Of a stretch of DNA of 64,000 bases, positions 1 through 9,001 are shown piece after piece. The notes below the pieces were generated by a model, which saw only the letters and a list, made by a program, of their open reading frames with translations, made no database searches and was not told the DNA's origin. Made by a program: the position numbers and the translations under genes. This stretch comes from Gammaproteobacteria bacterium. Lineage in GTDB: Bacteria > Pseudomonadota > Gammaproteobacteria > Steroidobacterales > Steroidobacteraceae. The number at the start of each line of letters is the position of its first letter. The first letter of the stretch is position 1. The stretch spans positions 1 to 64,000 of the forward strand of contig JABCZO010000014.1 in assembly GCA_013289615.1 (NCBI GenBank), read 5' to 3'.

Positions 1-812
1 ACCGCGCCCCAGTAATCGCCGCGGTTGAACACCGAGAAGTCGAACGACTCGGGCGCCTCGGCCCGCCACAGGCGCAGCGTATTGGCGGTATCGACGCGAT
101 AGCCGAGTATCGGCGTGTCGTACGGCACGCCGTTGACCACGCGCGCCGGCACCCAGCGCACCCGCACCCGGCCCTGCTCATCGGTATAGCGCTCGGAGTG
201 GCCGCCGAACTTGACCTCGACCGCCCACTCCGGGCGCACCAGCTCCCACGGGTTGCCAAAGCGCAGCCATTTGTCGGTGCGCTCGACCTGCCAGCCGTCG
301 ACGATTTCCTGCTGAAAAATGCCATATTCGTAGCGGATGCCATAGCCCATGCACGGCACTTGCAGTGTCGCCAGCGAGTCGATGAAGCAGGCCGCCAGCC
401 GGCCAAGGCCGCCGTTGCCCAGCCCCGGTTCGTCCTCCTGGCGCAGCAGTTCATCGAGATCCAGGCCCAGCTCAGCCATCGCCTGGCGCGCAGCGTCGTG
501 GATGCCGAGGTTGATCAGGTTGTTGCCGAGGTACGGCCCCATCAGGAACTCGGCCGACAGGTACGACACGGTGCGCGAACCGTGCTGCGTGTACGCGGAT
601 GCGGTGCTGTTCCATCGTTGCAGCATCCGGTCGCGCACGGTGTAGGCGAGCGCCATGTAGTAGTCATAGCCGGTGGCCAGCACCGGAAACTTGCCCTGCA
701 TGTAGAACAGGTTGTGTTGAAACGAGCGTTTCAGCGCCTCCTTGGTCAGCGCCACGCGCTCGTCTTCCGCCGGCTGCTGCCCCGCCAAGTGACTGGAGGT
801 TACAGAGTTCAT
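1..812 (-). CDS. glgP: Glycogen/starch phosphorylase, N-terminal part (cut by window edge)
   Basis: The reading frame is open from an ATG at 812 down to base 1, so about 270 N-terminal residues are visible and the C-terminal catalytic part with the PLP lysine lies outside. The translation matches the family: an N-terminal 'NLFYMQGKFPVLAT' stretch, 'SRTVSYLSAEFLMGPYLGNN', 'EPGLGNGGLGRLAACF' with 'DSLATLQVPCMGYGIRYEYG', and 'WELVRPEW'. The enzyme removes glucose-1-phosphate from alpha-1,4-glucan ends in the cytoplasm. The start is preceded by an AACCTCCAG-type context rather than a clear Shine-Dalgarno site, but homologous phosphorylases begin a few residues before the same 'ALTKEALKRSF' region, so this start is plausible. 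The 168 bases to its right hold no recognisable gene. Identity is very likely; only the extent is limited by the window. Confidence 0.95.
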   Translation of the reverse strand, partial: MNSVTSSHLAGQQPAEDERVALTKEALKRSFQHNLFYMQGKFPVLATGYDYYMALAYTVRDRMLQRWNSTASAYTQHGSRTVSYLSAEFLMGPYLGNNLINLGIHDAARQAMAELGLDLDELLRQEDEPGLGNGGLGRLAACFIDSLATLQVPCMGYGIRYEYGIFQQEIVDGWQVERTDKWLRFGNPWELVRPEWAVEVKFGGHSERYTDEQGRVRVRWVPARVVNGVPYDTPILGYRVDTANTLRLWRAEAPESFDFSVFNRGDYWGA

Positions 813-980
813 GGCTGCTGGCCTGTGTCGAACAATCTCCCCCCTCACCCGCCGCCGCTATCGGCTTGCGACTGCAAGATTCATGCAGGCCGTTCTGCCG
901 CGCGCCGCCCACCAAAGCGCACCATTGGCGGGCGCTGTGCCAGCCGGCGGCCACGCGCTGCGCCTCGACGGTGCGCCCGG

Positions 981-1931
981 TTATTGCCTCAAGCCCCGGT
1001 TCAGCATCGTCGCCAGTCGCACACCGGCACGGCTGAGCTGCAGCTGCACCGCATCGACGGCATCCCGGACGTAGCCGGCCGACAGGCGATACTGTCCACT
1101 CTCAACGGCTCGCGGCAGCGCATCGTAGCCCACGGACCTGGCGATCGAGAAAGACTCGCGCGCCCAGTCGGCCGGGCCGCCGCGCCGCCAGGCCTCGATG
1201 TCCGAGCTGCTGATCCGGGCGAGCAGCCGCTGACTGGCCGCCTGCGGATCCTCGCCCAGCCGGCGCACGAACTCCATATCCCAGTAATGGTGCAGATTGC
1301 CGGCACGCATGCCGCTCGCCGATACCTGCTTGAGATTGCCGCCCTGGTCGCGATCGTCGCAGGCGTGCAGCGGTTGATGCAGGTCGCCGACCAGGTGCAG
1401 CAGGAATTGCAGCGCCAGGCGCCGCTCCTCGGGGCTGGTGCCCGGATCGCGCAGCTCGGTGCCGAACTGCTCGATCTTGTCGACCACGCAGGCCGTGGCA
1501 GGTCCGGCGGAGGCGGGCATCGCCGGCGGCAGCCCCGGGTGCCCGAAGCAGGCTCGATCAAGGCTCGGCGCCTGCAGCTCGATATCGACATAGTGCCACT
1601 GTCGTGTCTGCTCGTATTGCAGGCGGCTGCCGTCACGATCCGCATCGCGATAGCGGTCCGCCCACGTGGCCTCACTGGCCATCGAGTGGTCGGACACCAG
1701 GCCGCTGTCATCGGTGGCGAGAAGTTCCTGCACCCGCAGCTTCACCCGCGCCTCCAGGTAATGCTGCGCGATCAATGCCACGATCTGGTGGCCTTCATCG
1801 CCCCAGGCCTGCGCCCGCGGCGCCCACGCCGCCAGCGCCCAGCAGATCACTACAGCCACCCAGCGCTGCAACAATTCCGTCGCCTCCGCGTCCGCGCGCC
1901 GCCATGGCCGGCGCGTCGGCGAGTATTTCAT
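981..1931 (-). CDS. Secreted S1/P1-type zinc nuclease
   Basis: A 316-residue protein of the S1/P1 nuclease family, which cleaves single-stranded nucleic acids and 3'-nucleotides using three zinc ions. The ATG at 1931 gives a basic N-terminus, a hydrophobic stretch (VAVVICWALAAWAP) and an 'AQA' cleavage site directly before 'WGDEGHQIVALIA', the expected mature N-terminus whose Trp and His are zinc ligands. Further ligand motifs are 'HYVDIEL', 'LHLVGDLHQPLHA' and 'GNLHHYWD'. A start 39 codons further upstream is open but would run into the divergent protease start, so it was not chosen. Export to the periplasm or medium is inferred from the signal peptide. Likely role: nucleotide or phosphate scavenging. 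It is divergently transcribed from the subtilase, which is also exported. Confidence 0.9.
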   Translation of the reverse strand: MKYSPTRRPWRRADAEATELLQRWVAVVICWALAAWAPRAQAWGDEGHQIVALIAQHYLEARVKLRVQELLATDDSGLVSDHSMASEATWADRYRDADRDGSRLQYEQTRQWHYVDIELQAPSLDRACFGHPGLPPAMPASAGPATACVVDKIEQFGTELRDPGTSPEERRLALQFLLHLVGDLHQPLHACDDRDQGGNLKQVSASGMRAGNLHHYWDMEFVRRLGEDPQAASQRLLARISSSDIEAWRRGGPADWARESFSIARSVGYDALPRAVESGQYRLSAGYVRDAVDAVQLQLSRAGVRLATMLNRGLRQ

Positions 1932-2029
1932 GGCCGCCGTATGCGCGCCTGCAGGGCTTGCGGCGGCCTCGGGCGAACTCTGGCCGCCCCTGTGGTCTAA
2001 TGCTGTCATTCGCCTGCAGGAGCTGATTT

Positions 2030-4171
2030 GTGACCAGGGCTGCCGCACTCGCCGCCTGCGTGCTGATGACCTGCGGCCTGGCGCCTGCCGGGTCGCAGGC
2101 CGCCGTTAGCCTCGCGTTCCGCCATTCTGCGATCGACCCTACCCTCACCGACCGCATCATCGTCAAGTGGCGCAGCAGCGGCGTCGCGGCAGTACAGATC
2201 GAGAGCCTCAACGAGCGGGCGGTGCGCCTGAGCGGCCCGAACGGCATTGCCGTGACCCCGGTGCGCAATCTGTTCGGCAGCACCGACGTCATGCGGCTCG
2301 ATCACACGCCGGCGCACGAGGAGATGCAGCGCATCCTGGGAAGGCTCAACGCGGATCCCGGCATCGAATACGCCGAAGCCGACGGCTGGCGCTTCGTCCA
2401 GGCATTTCCGGCCGACCCGCCGAATGACCCGCACTTTGTTGCCGGCTCCGATGCCAATGGCATCTGGCACGGCCAGTGGTACCTGCAGGCCAGTTCATCG
2501 ACGACACCGTCAGCATTGTCGGCGACCACCGCGTGGCAGACGACCCAGGGCGATGCCAGCATTGTGGTCGCCGTGATCGACACCGGCATCATCACCGCCC
2601 ACCCGGACCTGGCCGGCAAGCTGCAGGACGGGTATGACTTCGTCAGCTGCGATCAGGGCAATTTTACCGCGGCCGCTGCGAGCGGCAGCAACACCACCGG
2701 TGATTGCAGCGCCTCCGGATCTGCCGCAACTTACCTGTTCGCCAATGATGGCCACGGCTGGCAGAGCGGGGCGTCCGATCCGGGCGACTGGATCGACAGC
2801 ACCGATATCGCGAACACGCTGTTCATCGACGCGGGCTGCACAACCGTTGCCAACAGTTCCTGGCATGGCACCAAGGTCGCCGGAATCGTCGGCGCGCTGA
2901 CCAACAACGGCATCGGCATCGCCGGCCTTGCCCCCAACACCATGCTGCTGCCGATACGGGCGATCGGCAAGTGTTCGGGCCGGGTGTCCGACATTGCGGC
3001 GGCCATCATGTGGGCTGCGGGCCAGCCGGTGACGGTTCATGCCGGTACGATCGCGGCGAGTCCGGCGGCCAACATCCTCAATCTGAGCCTGGGGGCCAAT
3101 GTCCCCTGCTCGGCCACCGAGCAGAGCGCGATCAGCACTGCGATTGCCGCCGGCATCGTCGTGATAGCGGCCGCGGGTAATGAGGGCGGCGCAATCGACG
3201 CGCCGGCCAACTGCAGCGGCGTGGTGTCGGTGGTGGGCCTGCGCCAGACCGGCACCAAGGTACCTTACAGTAACCTCAGCGGCAGCGCCGGGCCGGCCGC
3301 CAGCATCGCCGCGCCGGGCGGCAACTGCGTCAACAGTGTGGCCGGCCAGGACTGCCTGTACGACATCGAGACCACGACCGATGCCGGCATCACCAACCCG
3401 TCCACGACGCCCGGCTTCTATACCTACGCGCTGTTCAATCAGAGCTTCCTGAATGCCGGCGGCAATCCGGACAACGCCGCCGACGTCGGCACCAGCTACG
3501 CCACGCCGATGGTGTCGGGCATCGCGGCGCTGATGCTGGCGATGAATCCCGCGCTCACGCCGGCACAGACCCTGGCGCGCCTGCAGTCGAGCGCACTGGC
3601 GTTTCCGACGTCGTCGTCGACCTCGTCGACGCAATGCACGCTCGCCGACAGCACCCTCGATGCGAACGGCAAGTTCGTTGAACCCGCCGCGAACCCGCCG
3701 CCGCCGGAGTGCGTGTGCACCACCGCCACCTGCGGGGCCGGCATGGTCAATGCAGCGGCCGCGGTGACCTTGGCCGCGGGGATGTTCGTGCAGATCACCC
3801 CCTCGAGCACCACCGGCTCACCGGGCCAGCGCATCAAGCTCGATGGCAGCGCCAGTACGGCCGCTAGCGGGCATTCCATCGTCAGCTACCAGTGGACTAC
3901 CGACCCGCCCACCAGCGACCAACTGCTCAACGCCAATACCGCGATCGCGACCCTGGTGGTGCCCTCGTTCCGCTCGATTGGCGTCACGCTGACCATCACC
4001 GATGATCTCGGCCGTACCGCGTCAGGCAGCGTCACCATCCGCTCGACCCTGGGGGCCGCCAGCGGTGTCGGGGCCTTCGAGCCAGCCTGGCTGCTGCCGC
4101 TGGCTATCCTCGGGCTGTGGCAGTTGCGCCAGCGCCGGCGGTCCGGGCGCCGGTCCCGGGCCGCGTATTGA
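2030..4171 (+). CDS. Secreted S8 (subtilisin-like) serine protease with C-terminal membrane tail
   Basis: A 713-residue S8 family protease. It starts at GTG 2030, preceded by a CAGGAG ribosome site. Residues 1-25 form a signal peptide (hydrophobic, ending GSQAA). Residues about 40-120 look like an inhibitor-I9-type propeptide. The catalytic triad is visible: Asp184 in 'VVAVIDTGI', His279 in 'SWHGTKVAGI' and Ser489 in 'GTSYATPMVSG'. After the catalytic domain comes a PKD/Ig-like segment (about 580-670; 'LDGSAST', 'YQWT') and then a hydrophobic helix 'WLLPLAILGLW' followed by an Arg-rich tail (RQRRRSGRRSR). That layout resembles GlyGly-CTERM or other tripartite C-terminal sorting tails, although a Gly-rich motif is weak here. 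The next gene encodes an exported lipoprotein about 116 bases downstream. Confidence 0.93.
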   Translation: MTRAAALAACVLMTCGLAPAGSQAAVSLAFRHSAIDPTLTDRIIVKWRSSGVAAVQIESLNERAVRLSGPNGIAVTPVRNLFGSTDVMRLDHTPAHEEMQRILGRLNADPGIEYAEADGWRFVQAFPADPPNDPHFVAGSDANGIWHGQWYLQASSSTTPSALSATTAWQTTQGDASIVVAVIDTGIITAHPDLAGKLQDGYDFVSCDQGNFTAAAASGSNTTGDCSASGSAATYLFANDGHGWQSGASDPGDWIDSTDIANTLFIDAGCTTVANSSWHGTKVAGIVGALTNNGIGIAGLAPNTMLLPIRAIGKCSGRVSDIAAAIMWAAGQPVTVHAGTIAASPAANILNLSLGANVPCSATEQSAISTAIAAGIVVIAAAGNEGGAIDAPANCSGVVSVVGLRQTGTKVPYSNLSGSAGPAASIAAPGGNCVNSVAGQDCLYDIETTTDAGITNPSTTPGFYTYALFNQSFLNAGGNPDNAADVGTSYATPMVSGIAALMLAMNPALTPAQTLARLQSSALAFPTSSSTSSTQCTLADSTLDANGKFVEPAANPPPPECVCTTATCGAGMVNAAAAVTLAAGMFVQITPSSTTGSPGQRIKLDGSASTAASGHSIVSYQWTTDPPTSDQLLNANTAIATLVVPSFRSIGVTLTITDDLGRTASGSVTIRSTLGAASGVGAFEPAWLLPLAILGLWQLRQRRRSGRRSRAAY

Positions 4172-4287
4172 ACTGAATCGGCGCCCGACTGTCGCTATGC
4201 TATGCGGCCGCAGAACGGCAAGTGGGGGCGCGAGCGCATCCGGCGCCGCCGCGCTGCCCCGCAATTCCCGGATTTGAGGAGAAGTCG

Positions 4288-6381
4288 TTGACCGTGATTC
4301 GTCCTGGATCGCCATGGCGCCCCGGCGCCGTGGCCTTAAGCATGTTGTTGCCGATAACCGTGGCCCTGGCGCTGAGCGCCTGCAGCAGTAACAGCAATCG
4401 CGGTGTCACCGGCAACGTCGGCGTCGGCACCGGCGTCGCCCTGTCCACCCCCGGCAGCATTACCCAGATTCAGACCGCCACCAGCATCCAGGTGAGCGCC
4501 AGCGTGACGGCCGACGTCAACAACGCCGGCGTGATCTGGACCATGTCGGGCGATGCGGTCGCCCTCGGCGCGACGCTGACTGGCATTACCTCGACGTCAG
4601 TCATCTTCAATGCGCCGGCGAGCGCGGTCGGCGCGGTCGATGCGACCATTACCGCGATTTCGGTGGCCAACTCGGCCACCTTCGCTTCCGTCACGCTGGT
4701 CGTACTTGGCACGCCGCAGATGACCCTGACCCAGCTGTTCCCGGCCAACGTCAACGTACCCTACGGGGCCGCGATCTCGGTCGCCGGCGGCGAGGCGAAT
4801 TTTACCTGGGTGCTGGCGACAGGTTCCGCGGCGCTGCCACCCGGCATCACGCTCAACGGCAGTGCCACCGCCATCACCTCGATCAGCGGCACGCCGACCA
4901 CTACCGGCAAGTACACCTTCACGCTGCAGGCCACCGACGCCCTGGGCCGCATTGCCACCCAAACCCTGACCATGGTGGTTCGTCCGCAGGATTCCTGCCT
5001 GCTCACCGGCAGCTTCGCGTTCATGGTGTCCGGCTTCCGCGGCGGCGGCCCGATGACGCACGCCGGCACCATCACCGTGGACGATGCCGGCAACATCAGC
5101 GGCGAGCAGGACTACAAGGACGCTCATCGCGTCACCGCGCACGAGACGATGACACCGGGCACCTGCGTCAACCGGCAGACCAATTCGGGCCAGATCACGC
5201 TCAACGCTGCCAGCGGGCCGCTGAACTACAACTTCTCGGTCACGCCGCCCGATGCGCTGGGAAACCTCAACTCCGCCCGGATGCAGCTCATCGGCTCCGG
5301 CGCCGACTCCGCATCCGGCGAGATGACACGCGTGGACAAGGCCACGATCACCGCTGTGCCGCCAACCGGCAACTTCGCCTTCGGGCTGACCACCATGGCC
5401 CACCAGGAACCCGACACACTGCATTACGGCAGTGCCGGGCGCTTCACCACCAGCAGCACCGGCGTGATCAGTGCCGGCCTGACCGACTCGAACGGCTCCC
5501 CGGCGCTCTCCAGCGCGCCGCTCACCGGCACGCTCTCGGCACCCGACAGCGACGGCCGCGGTACCGCGACGCTGGTGTCGGGCTCGCAGACCGCGTCGCT
5601 GGTCTACTACCTGATCAACGCCGGCAGGATGTACCTGATGGACATCGACCCGACGCTCGGCACACCGTGTTCCAGCGGCTACCTGACCACTCAGGTCGGC
5701 AACACCGCCGGCAACAGCTTCGATAACGGCGCGCTCGCCGCCCCTGCAGCGTCGATCCTCAGTCTGTGGGGCAAGGCTGGCACCCTCGAGCCGGTCAGCG
5801 TGATGACGATGGGCCGACTGTTCAACGGCAGCGCCACCGCCGGCACCCTCGATGCGGCGCTCGACACCTCGGACCACGACACCGACTTGGCCGACATCGG
5901 TTACAGCGCACAGAGCTACGCCGTCGCCAGCAGTGGTCGCGGTACCCTGTCGCTGAGCACCGGCGGCGCGACGCGCAGCTTCGTGTTCTATCTCGACCGC
6001 ATCGCCGACGGCTACGTGCTCGAAATCGGCAGCCCCGCCGCCAGCGCCGGCGTGCTCGAAGCGCAGTACACGCCGGCCGGCGGCGTGTACCTTGATACGC
6101 TGCCGGGCCAGTTTGTCGGCGGAACGCAGTTCGCGCAGACCCCCGGCCCGATCGTCTTGATACCGTCGATCGGCTTGAACTTCGGTGTGCTCTCGAGCAC
6201 CTACAGCAGCGGTCAGTTTGGGGTTGACGGCTCGATTGGCCGCGGCTTCGGTACCCTGACGCAGAGCGGCATCGCCAGCACGCCGGCGGTGCTCTACGAG
6301 GTGTCGCCCAACAAGATCGACGTCATGGCCTTCGGCACGATTCAGGTGGATGGCACCATTATCTGGTTGATCCAGAACTAA
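4288..6381 (+). CDS. Ig-like-repeat lipoprotein, function unknown
   Basis: A 697-residue predicted lipoprotein. I chose TTG 4288 because GAGGAGAAG lies just upstream and it gives a compact lipoprotein signal (MLLPITVALALSAC) with lipobox LSAC and Cys32 as the lipidated residue; an open extension further upstream lacks support. Residues about 50-150 resemble a bacterial Ig-like (BIG2-type) fold, and about 155-250 a putative-Ig 'He_PIG' domain ('ALPPGITLN', 'ISGTPTTTGKYTFTLQATD'). The remaining 450 residues are Gly/Ser/Thr-rich beta-type sequence with repeated 'GNFAFG', 'GSFAFMVSGF' and 'GTLS' phrases, suggesting several copies of a related beta module. Similar proteins occur in Acidobacteria-like and proteobacterial secretomes without known function. 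It is probably exported and envelope-anchored. Confidence 0.75.
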   Translation: MTVIRPGSPWRPGAVALSMLLPITVALALSACSSNSNRGVTGNVGVGTGVALSTPGSITQIQTATSIQVSASVTADVNNAGVIWTMSGDAVALGATLTGITSTSVIFNAPASAVGAVDATITAISVANSATFASVTLVVLGTPQMTLTQLFPANVNVPYGAAISVAGGEANFTWVLATGSAALPPGITLNGSATAITSISGTPTTTGKYTFTLQATDALGRIATQTLTMVVRPQDSCLLTGSFAFMVSGFRGGGPMTHAGTITVDDAGNISGEQDYKDAHRVTAHETMTPGTCVNRQTNSGQITLNAASGPLNYNFSVTPPDALGNLNSARMQLIGSGADSASGEMTRVDKATITAVPPTGNFAFGLTTMAHQEPDTLHYGSAGRFTTSSTGVISAGLTDSNGSPALSSAPLTGTLSAPDSDGRGTATLVSGSQTASLVYYLINAGRMYLMDIDPTLGTPCSSGYLTTQVGNTAGNSFDNGALAAPAASILSLWGKAGTLEPVSVMTMGRLFNGSATAGTLDAALDTSDHDTDLADIGYSAQSYAVASSGRGTLSLSTGGATRSFVFYLDRIADGYVLEIGSPAASAGVLEAQYTPAGGVYLDTLPGQFVGGTQFAQTPGPIVLIPSIGLNFGVLSSTYSSGQFGVDGSIGRGFGTLTQSGIASTPAVLYEVSPNKIDVMAFGTIQVDGTIIWLIQN

Positions 6382-6388
6382 AGGGCCG

Positions 6389-6408
6389 GCCGGGGCCGCC
6401 CCGGCTTT
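6389..6408. terminator. GC-rich hairpin between convergent genes
   Basis: A 7-bp perfect stem (GCCGGGG / CCCCGGC, 3-base loop) followed by TTTAA lies between the stop of the lipoprotein gene (6381) and the stop of the convergent dioxygenase gene (6435). The short T run makes it a weak intrinsic terminator at best, reading rightward. Confidence 0.45.
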
Positions 6409-6434
6409 AAGCGCCCGGCTCCGGCGTGGCCGGC

Positions 6435-7571
6435 CTATACCGCTGCGCCGGCGCGAATTCTCAGCACCCGCAAGCGGCTTTCGACGTCCTCGCGGTTCAG
6501 GTACGCACCAGCCAGCCGGCGGTAGCCGACGTAGGCCTCGCGCGCATGCAGCAGCCGCCAGTTATCGAACACCAGTACCGAGCCCGGCAGCAGGCGCCGC
6601 CGGTACTGCAGCCCGGGCTGCACGCACAGGGCCGCGAACCTGGCCAGCGCGCAATAAAAACGCCGGTGCTGTTCGACCGGCAGGATGAATGGAGCGCGGT
6701 CGTGATTGTTGTAGCTGACCTGCACCAGCTGGCCCGATTCGTCGTGACGAAACAGCGGCCGGCGCGCCATCAGCTCGATGCCACGCGCGTGATCGAGGTA
6801 ACGTCCCGGAATCCCGACGCTGCTGAGCAGCCGGTAATCCTCGGGATGCTCGCGCCGCATGATCTGCCCGACCATGAAGCCGTCGATCAGCTGGTTGTCG
6901 CCGCCGCTGCAGTCGGCCGCGAGGCAATGAAAAATCTGGTAGCCGGGCGCGTCCAGGCTGTAGGTGCCATCGGTATGCGGGCCGATCGCCATCGATGTAT
7001 AGGCGGTATCCTTGTGCTCCAGATTGGCGGTGAAATCGTAATAGCCGCCGAAGATGGTGGTGCGAATGTAGGCAACGCGTTGCGCCACGGCGATGGTGGC
7101 CTCGGGCGTCGCCGGTACGTCCTCCACCATGCAGAAGCCGTAGCGATCGAGCTGCTCGAGAAACTCCCGCAGCACCGCGTCCTCGGCCATCAGCGCGGCG
7201 TAGCCGACCTGCGGGACATTGGCCGCGATGGCCGCGCCATCCCACAGCGAGCGCTCGCCCGGCAGAGTCTCCGGATCGGCGCGCAGGCCGGCAAGGAACT
7301 GTGCGTCGTAGCGGCTCACGCGCCCGTCCGCCAGCCATTGAACGTGTAGTGCGCGGCCATCCTCGGCGACCTCGATTGATCGCGCGCCGATATCGGCCGG
7401 AATCCGGAAGGTGTCGATCAGACGCTGCTGCGTCTGCGGATGCAGCGCATCGTCGTTCGGATCGTGATCGCGCAGCCAGAACAGCGACAGCGTCACATCG
7501 GGGCGCCCGTCGCGAAAGCTAAGCTGCACGTCAGCACCTCGAAGCACAGCACTAGCGAGCCGTGTCGTCAT
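6435..7571 (-). CDS. 2-oxoglutarate/Fe(II) dioxygenase of the trimethyllysine/gamma-butyrobetaine hydroxylase type
   Basis: A 378-residue protein. The N-terminal about 90 residues form the small BBOX/TMLH-type domain ('FWLRDHDPND', where some relatives carry zinc-binding Cys/His), and the C-terminal part is a TauD/TfdA double-stranded beta helix. Iron ligands are His199 and Asp201 in 'GPHTDGTYS' and His342 in 'NWRLLHAREAY'; the downstream 'YRRLAGAYLNREDV' matches the family's C-terminal signature. Such enzymes hydroxylate trimethyllysine or gamma-butyrobetaine on the way to carnitine; the true substrate here is unknown. Start choice: ATG 7571 overlaps the antiporter stop by one base (TGATG) and has GGAG upstream; an in-frame start six codons earlier is less likely. 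It is translationally coupled to the AdiC-like transporter, suggesting that the transporter supplies its substrate or a related amine. Confidence 0.85.
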   Translation of the reverse strand: MTTRLASAVLRGADVQLSFRDGRPDVTLSLFWLRDHDPNDDALHPQTQQRLIDTFRIPADIGARSIEVAEDGRALHVQWLADGRVSRYDAQFLAGLRADPETLPGERSLWDGAAIAANVPQVGYAALMAEDAVLREFLEQLDRYGFCMVEDVPATPEATIAVAQRVAYIRTTIFGGYYDFTANLEHKDTAYTSMAIGPHTDGTYSLDAPGYQIFHCLAADCSGGDNQLIDGFMVGQIMRREHPEDYRLLSSVGIPGRYLDHARGIELMARRPLFRHDESGQLVQVSYNNHDRAPFILPVEQHRRFYCALARFAALCVQPGLQYRRRLLPGSVLVFDNWRLLHAREAYVGYRRLAGAYLNREDVESRLRVLRIRAGAAV

Positions 7572-8932
7572 CACACGCTCCGGATCCACAGCCGGCCAAA
7601 CAGCAGGTACACCGGCAGCGTCAGCAGCAGCATGACGGCACTCAGCAGCAGCAGCTTAGGCTCGGCATAGCCGATCACCACGCCACAGAACAGCAGCGCC
7701 AGCGCGGCCATCGGCCGATAGCGCGCCAGCGAGCTGGCCGATGCAATCCAGCGCGGATACAGCAGCAGCGCGATGCAGGCATAGACGTACAGCATCATGC
7801 AGAAGATCACCGACACCTCGATCAGCTCGCCGAACTGCTCGCCGAGCGTCGGCGAGACGGTCGCGAATACCACGATGCTCATCATTGCCGCCATCAGCAG
7901 CAGGCTGGTCACCGGCACGCCGTGGCGATCGACACGGCCAAACAGGCCCGGGAACAGGCCGTGATCTGCCCCGGCCTTGCCGGTCTGCGCGGTCAACAGG
8001 ATCCAGCCGCCGAGCGTTCCGGTCGCCTTGGTCAGCGCGGCGAGCGCGATGAAGGCCGCCGCGACCGGTCCGAGCACCACCCTGACCGCATCGGCGAACG
8101 GAGCGCTCGAGCGTGCCAGATCGGCCGCCGGAATCAGGCCCATCAGCACCGTACACGAGGAGATATACACCAGCGCGGCGATCAGCACGCCGCCGACGGT
8201 GGCAATCGCGACGTTGCGGCGCGGATTCTCCACCACCGCGCTGGCGATCGAGGCGCTCTCGAGCCCGGTGAAGGCCCAGAACAGCAGCACCAGGGATTGC
8301 GGAATGACCTGGATCGCCGGCTCATGCTGCACGTTCCACGAATCCGCGAACAGCTTGCCGTCGAAATACCACCAGCCGCCGGTGGCCACCAGCAGGATCG
8401 GCACCAGTCCGATGACGATCGCCAGCGACTCGACCTGGCACACCAGCCGCGGCCCCAGGATGTTGACCGCGGTCAGCAGCCAGATGAAGCCGGCAGTGGC
8501 GAAGGCGCCGGCCAGCGGCTGCGTCAGTGCCGGCACGAAGCTCGCCAGATAGCCCATCGCCGCCACCGCGATCGCGATGTTGCCGATCCAGCACGACAGC
8601 CAGTAGAGCGCATTGGCCTGGAAGCCGAAATACGGCCCCAGCGCCTCGCCGGCATAGACGCACGGGCCGCCGGGCTGCGGCGCGACCTGGCTGAGCTTGG
8701 CCAGTATGGTGGCAATCAACAATGCACCGACGGTGCCGATCGCCCAGCCGACCACGGTGATGCTGCCCACGGCCGCAAGCGTCGCCGGCAGCAGGAAGAT
8801 GCCCGAGCCGATCATGTTGCTCGCGACCAGCGCGGTGGCCAGCACCGGGCCGATCTTGCGATTGCGTATATGAGCTCCCTTGCCGCCCCGTTTGCGCTGG
8901 CTTACGATCGTTGGACAAGATTGAATGACCAT
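7571..8932 (-). CDS. APC-family amino acid antiporter/permease, AdiC/PotE-like
   Basis: A 453-residue polytopic membrane protein with about 12 hydrophobic segments. It aligns by eye along its full length with arginine:agmatine antiporter AdiC: the unwound TM1 motif 'GSGIFLLPA', 'PGGPCVYAGEALGPYFGFQ', 'LYWLSCWIGNIA', the substrate-contact region 'FWAFTGLESASIA' with the gating Trp and Glu, 'NPRRNVAIATVGGVLIAA', and 'LGGWILLTAQTGKAGADHGLFP' with a second conserved Trp. Conservation of these residues suggests a cationic or decarboxylated amino acid substrate. No decarboxylase gene is adjacent, so acid resistance is not implied; coupling to the downstream dioxygenase suggests uptake or exchange of a basic or betaine-type amino acid (inference). 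The gene is divergent from the flavoprotein gene, with about 70 bases between starts. Confidence 0.88.
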   Translation of the reverse strand: MVIQSCPTIVSQRKRGGKGAHIRNRKIGPVLATALVASNMIGSGIFLLPATLAAVGSITVVGWAIGTVGALLIATILAKLSQVAPQPGGPCVYAGEALGPYFGFQANALYWLSCWIGNIAIAVAAMGYLASFVPALTQPLAGAFATAGFIWLLTAVNILGPRLVCQVESLAIVIGLVPILLVATGGWWYFDGKLFADSWNVQHEPAIQVIPQSLVLLFWAFTGLESASIASAVVENPRRNVAIATVGGVLIAALVYISSCTVLMGLIPAADLARSSAPFADAVRVVLGPVAAAFIALAALTKATGTLGGWILLTAQTGKAGADHGLFPGLFGRVDRHGVPVTSLLLMAAMMSIVVFATVSPTLGEQFGELIEVSVIFCMMLYVYACIALLLYPRWIASASSLARYRPMAALALLFCGVVIGYAEPKLLLLSAVMLLLTLPVYLLFGRLWIRSV

Positions 8933-9001
8933 TCAGATGCCCGTCAAGGGCGGCGGCACCGCAATTCCTCGCATCGCAAATTTTCAAGAGGGCCCGCGGC
9001 C

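Noticed and set aside
198..2000. 600-codon open frame on the plus strand across glgP and the nuclease gene
   Set aside because: It is antisense to two well-supported genes, has no family motifs and is explained by high GC.
2510..3634. 374-codon minus-strand frame inside the subtilase
   Set aside because: Arg/Gly-rich translation without domains; the opposite strand has all three catalytic residues.
4597..5877. 426-codon minus-strand frame inside the lipoprotein gene
   Set aside because: Translation is Arg/Gly/Ala-rich shadow sequence; the lipoprotein has a signal peptide and Ig-like motifs.
7562..9001. N-terminal extension of the PYROXD2-like frame
   Set aside because: Low-complexity His/Arg/Gln sequence antisense to the antiporter; the Rossmann motif starts just after TTG 9002.
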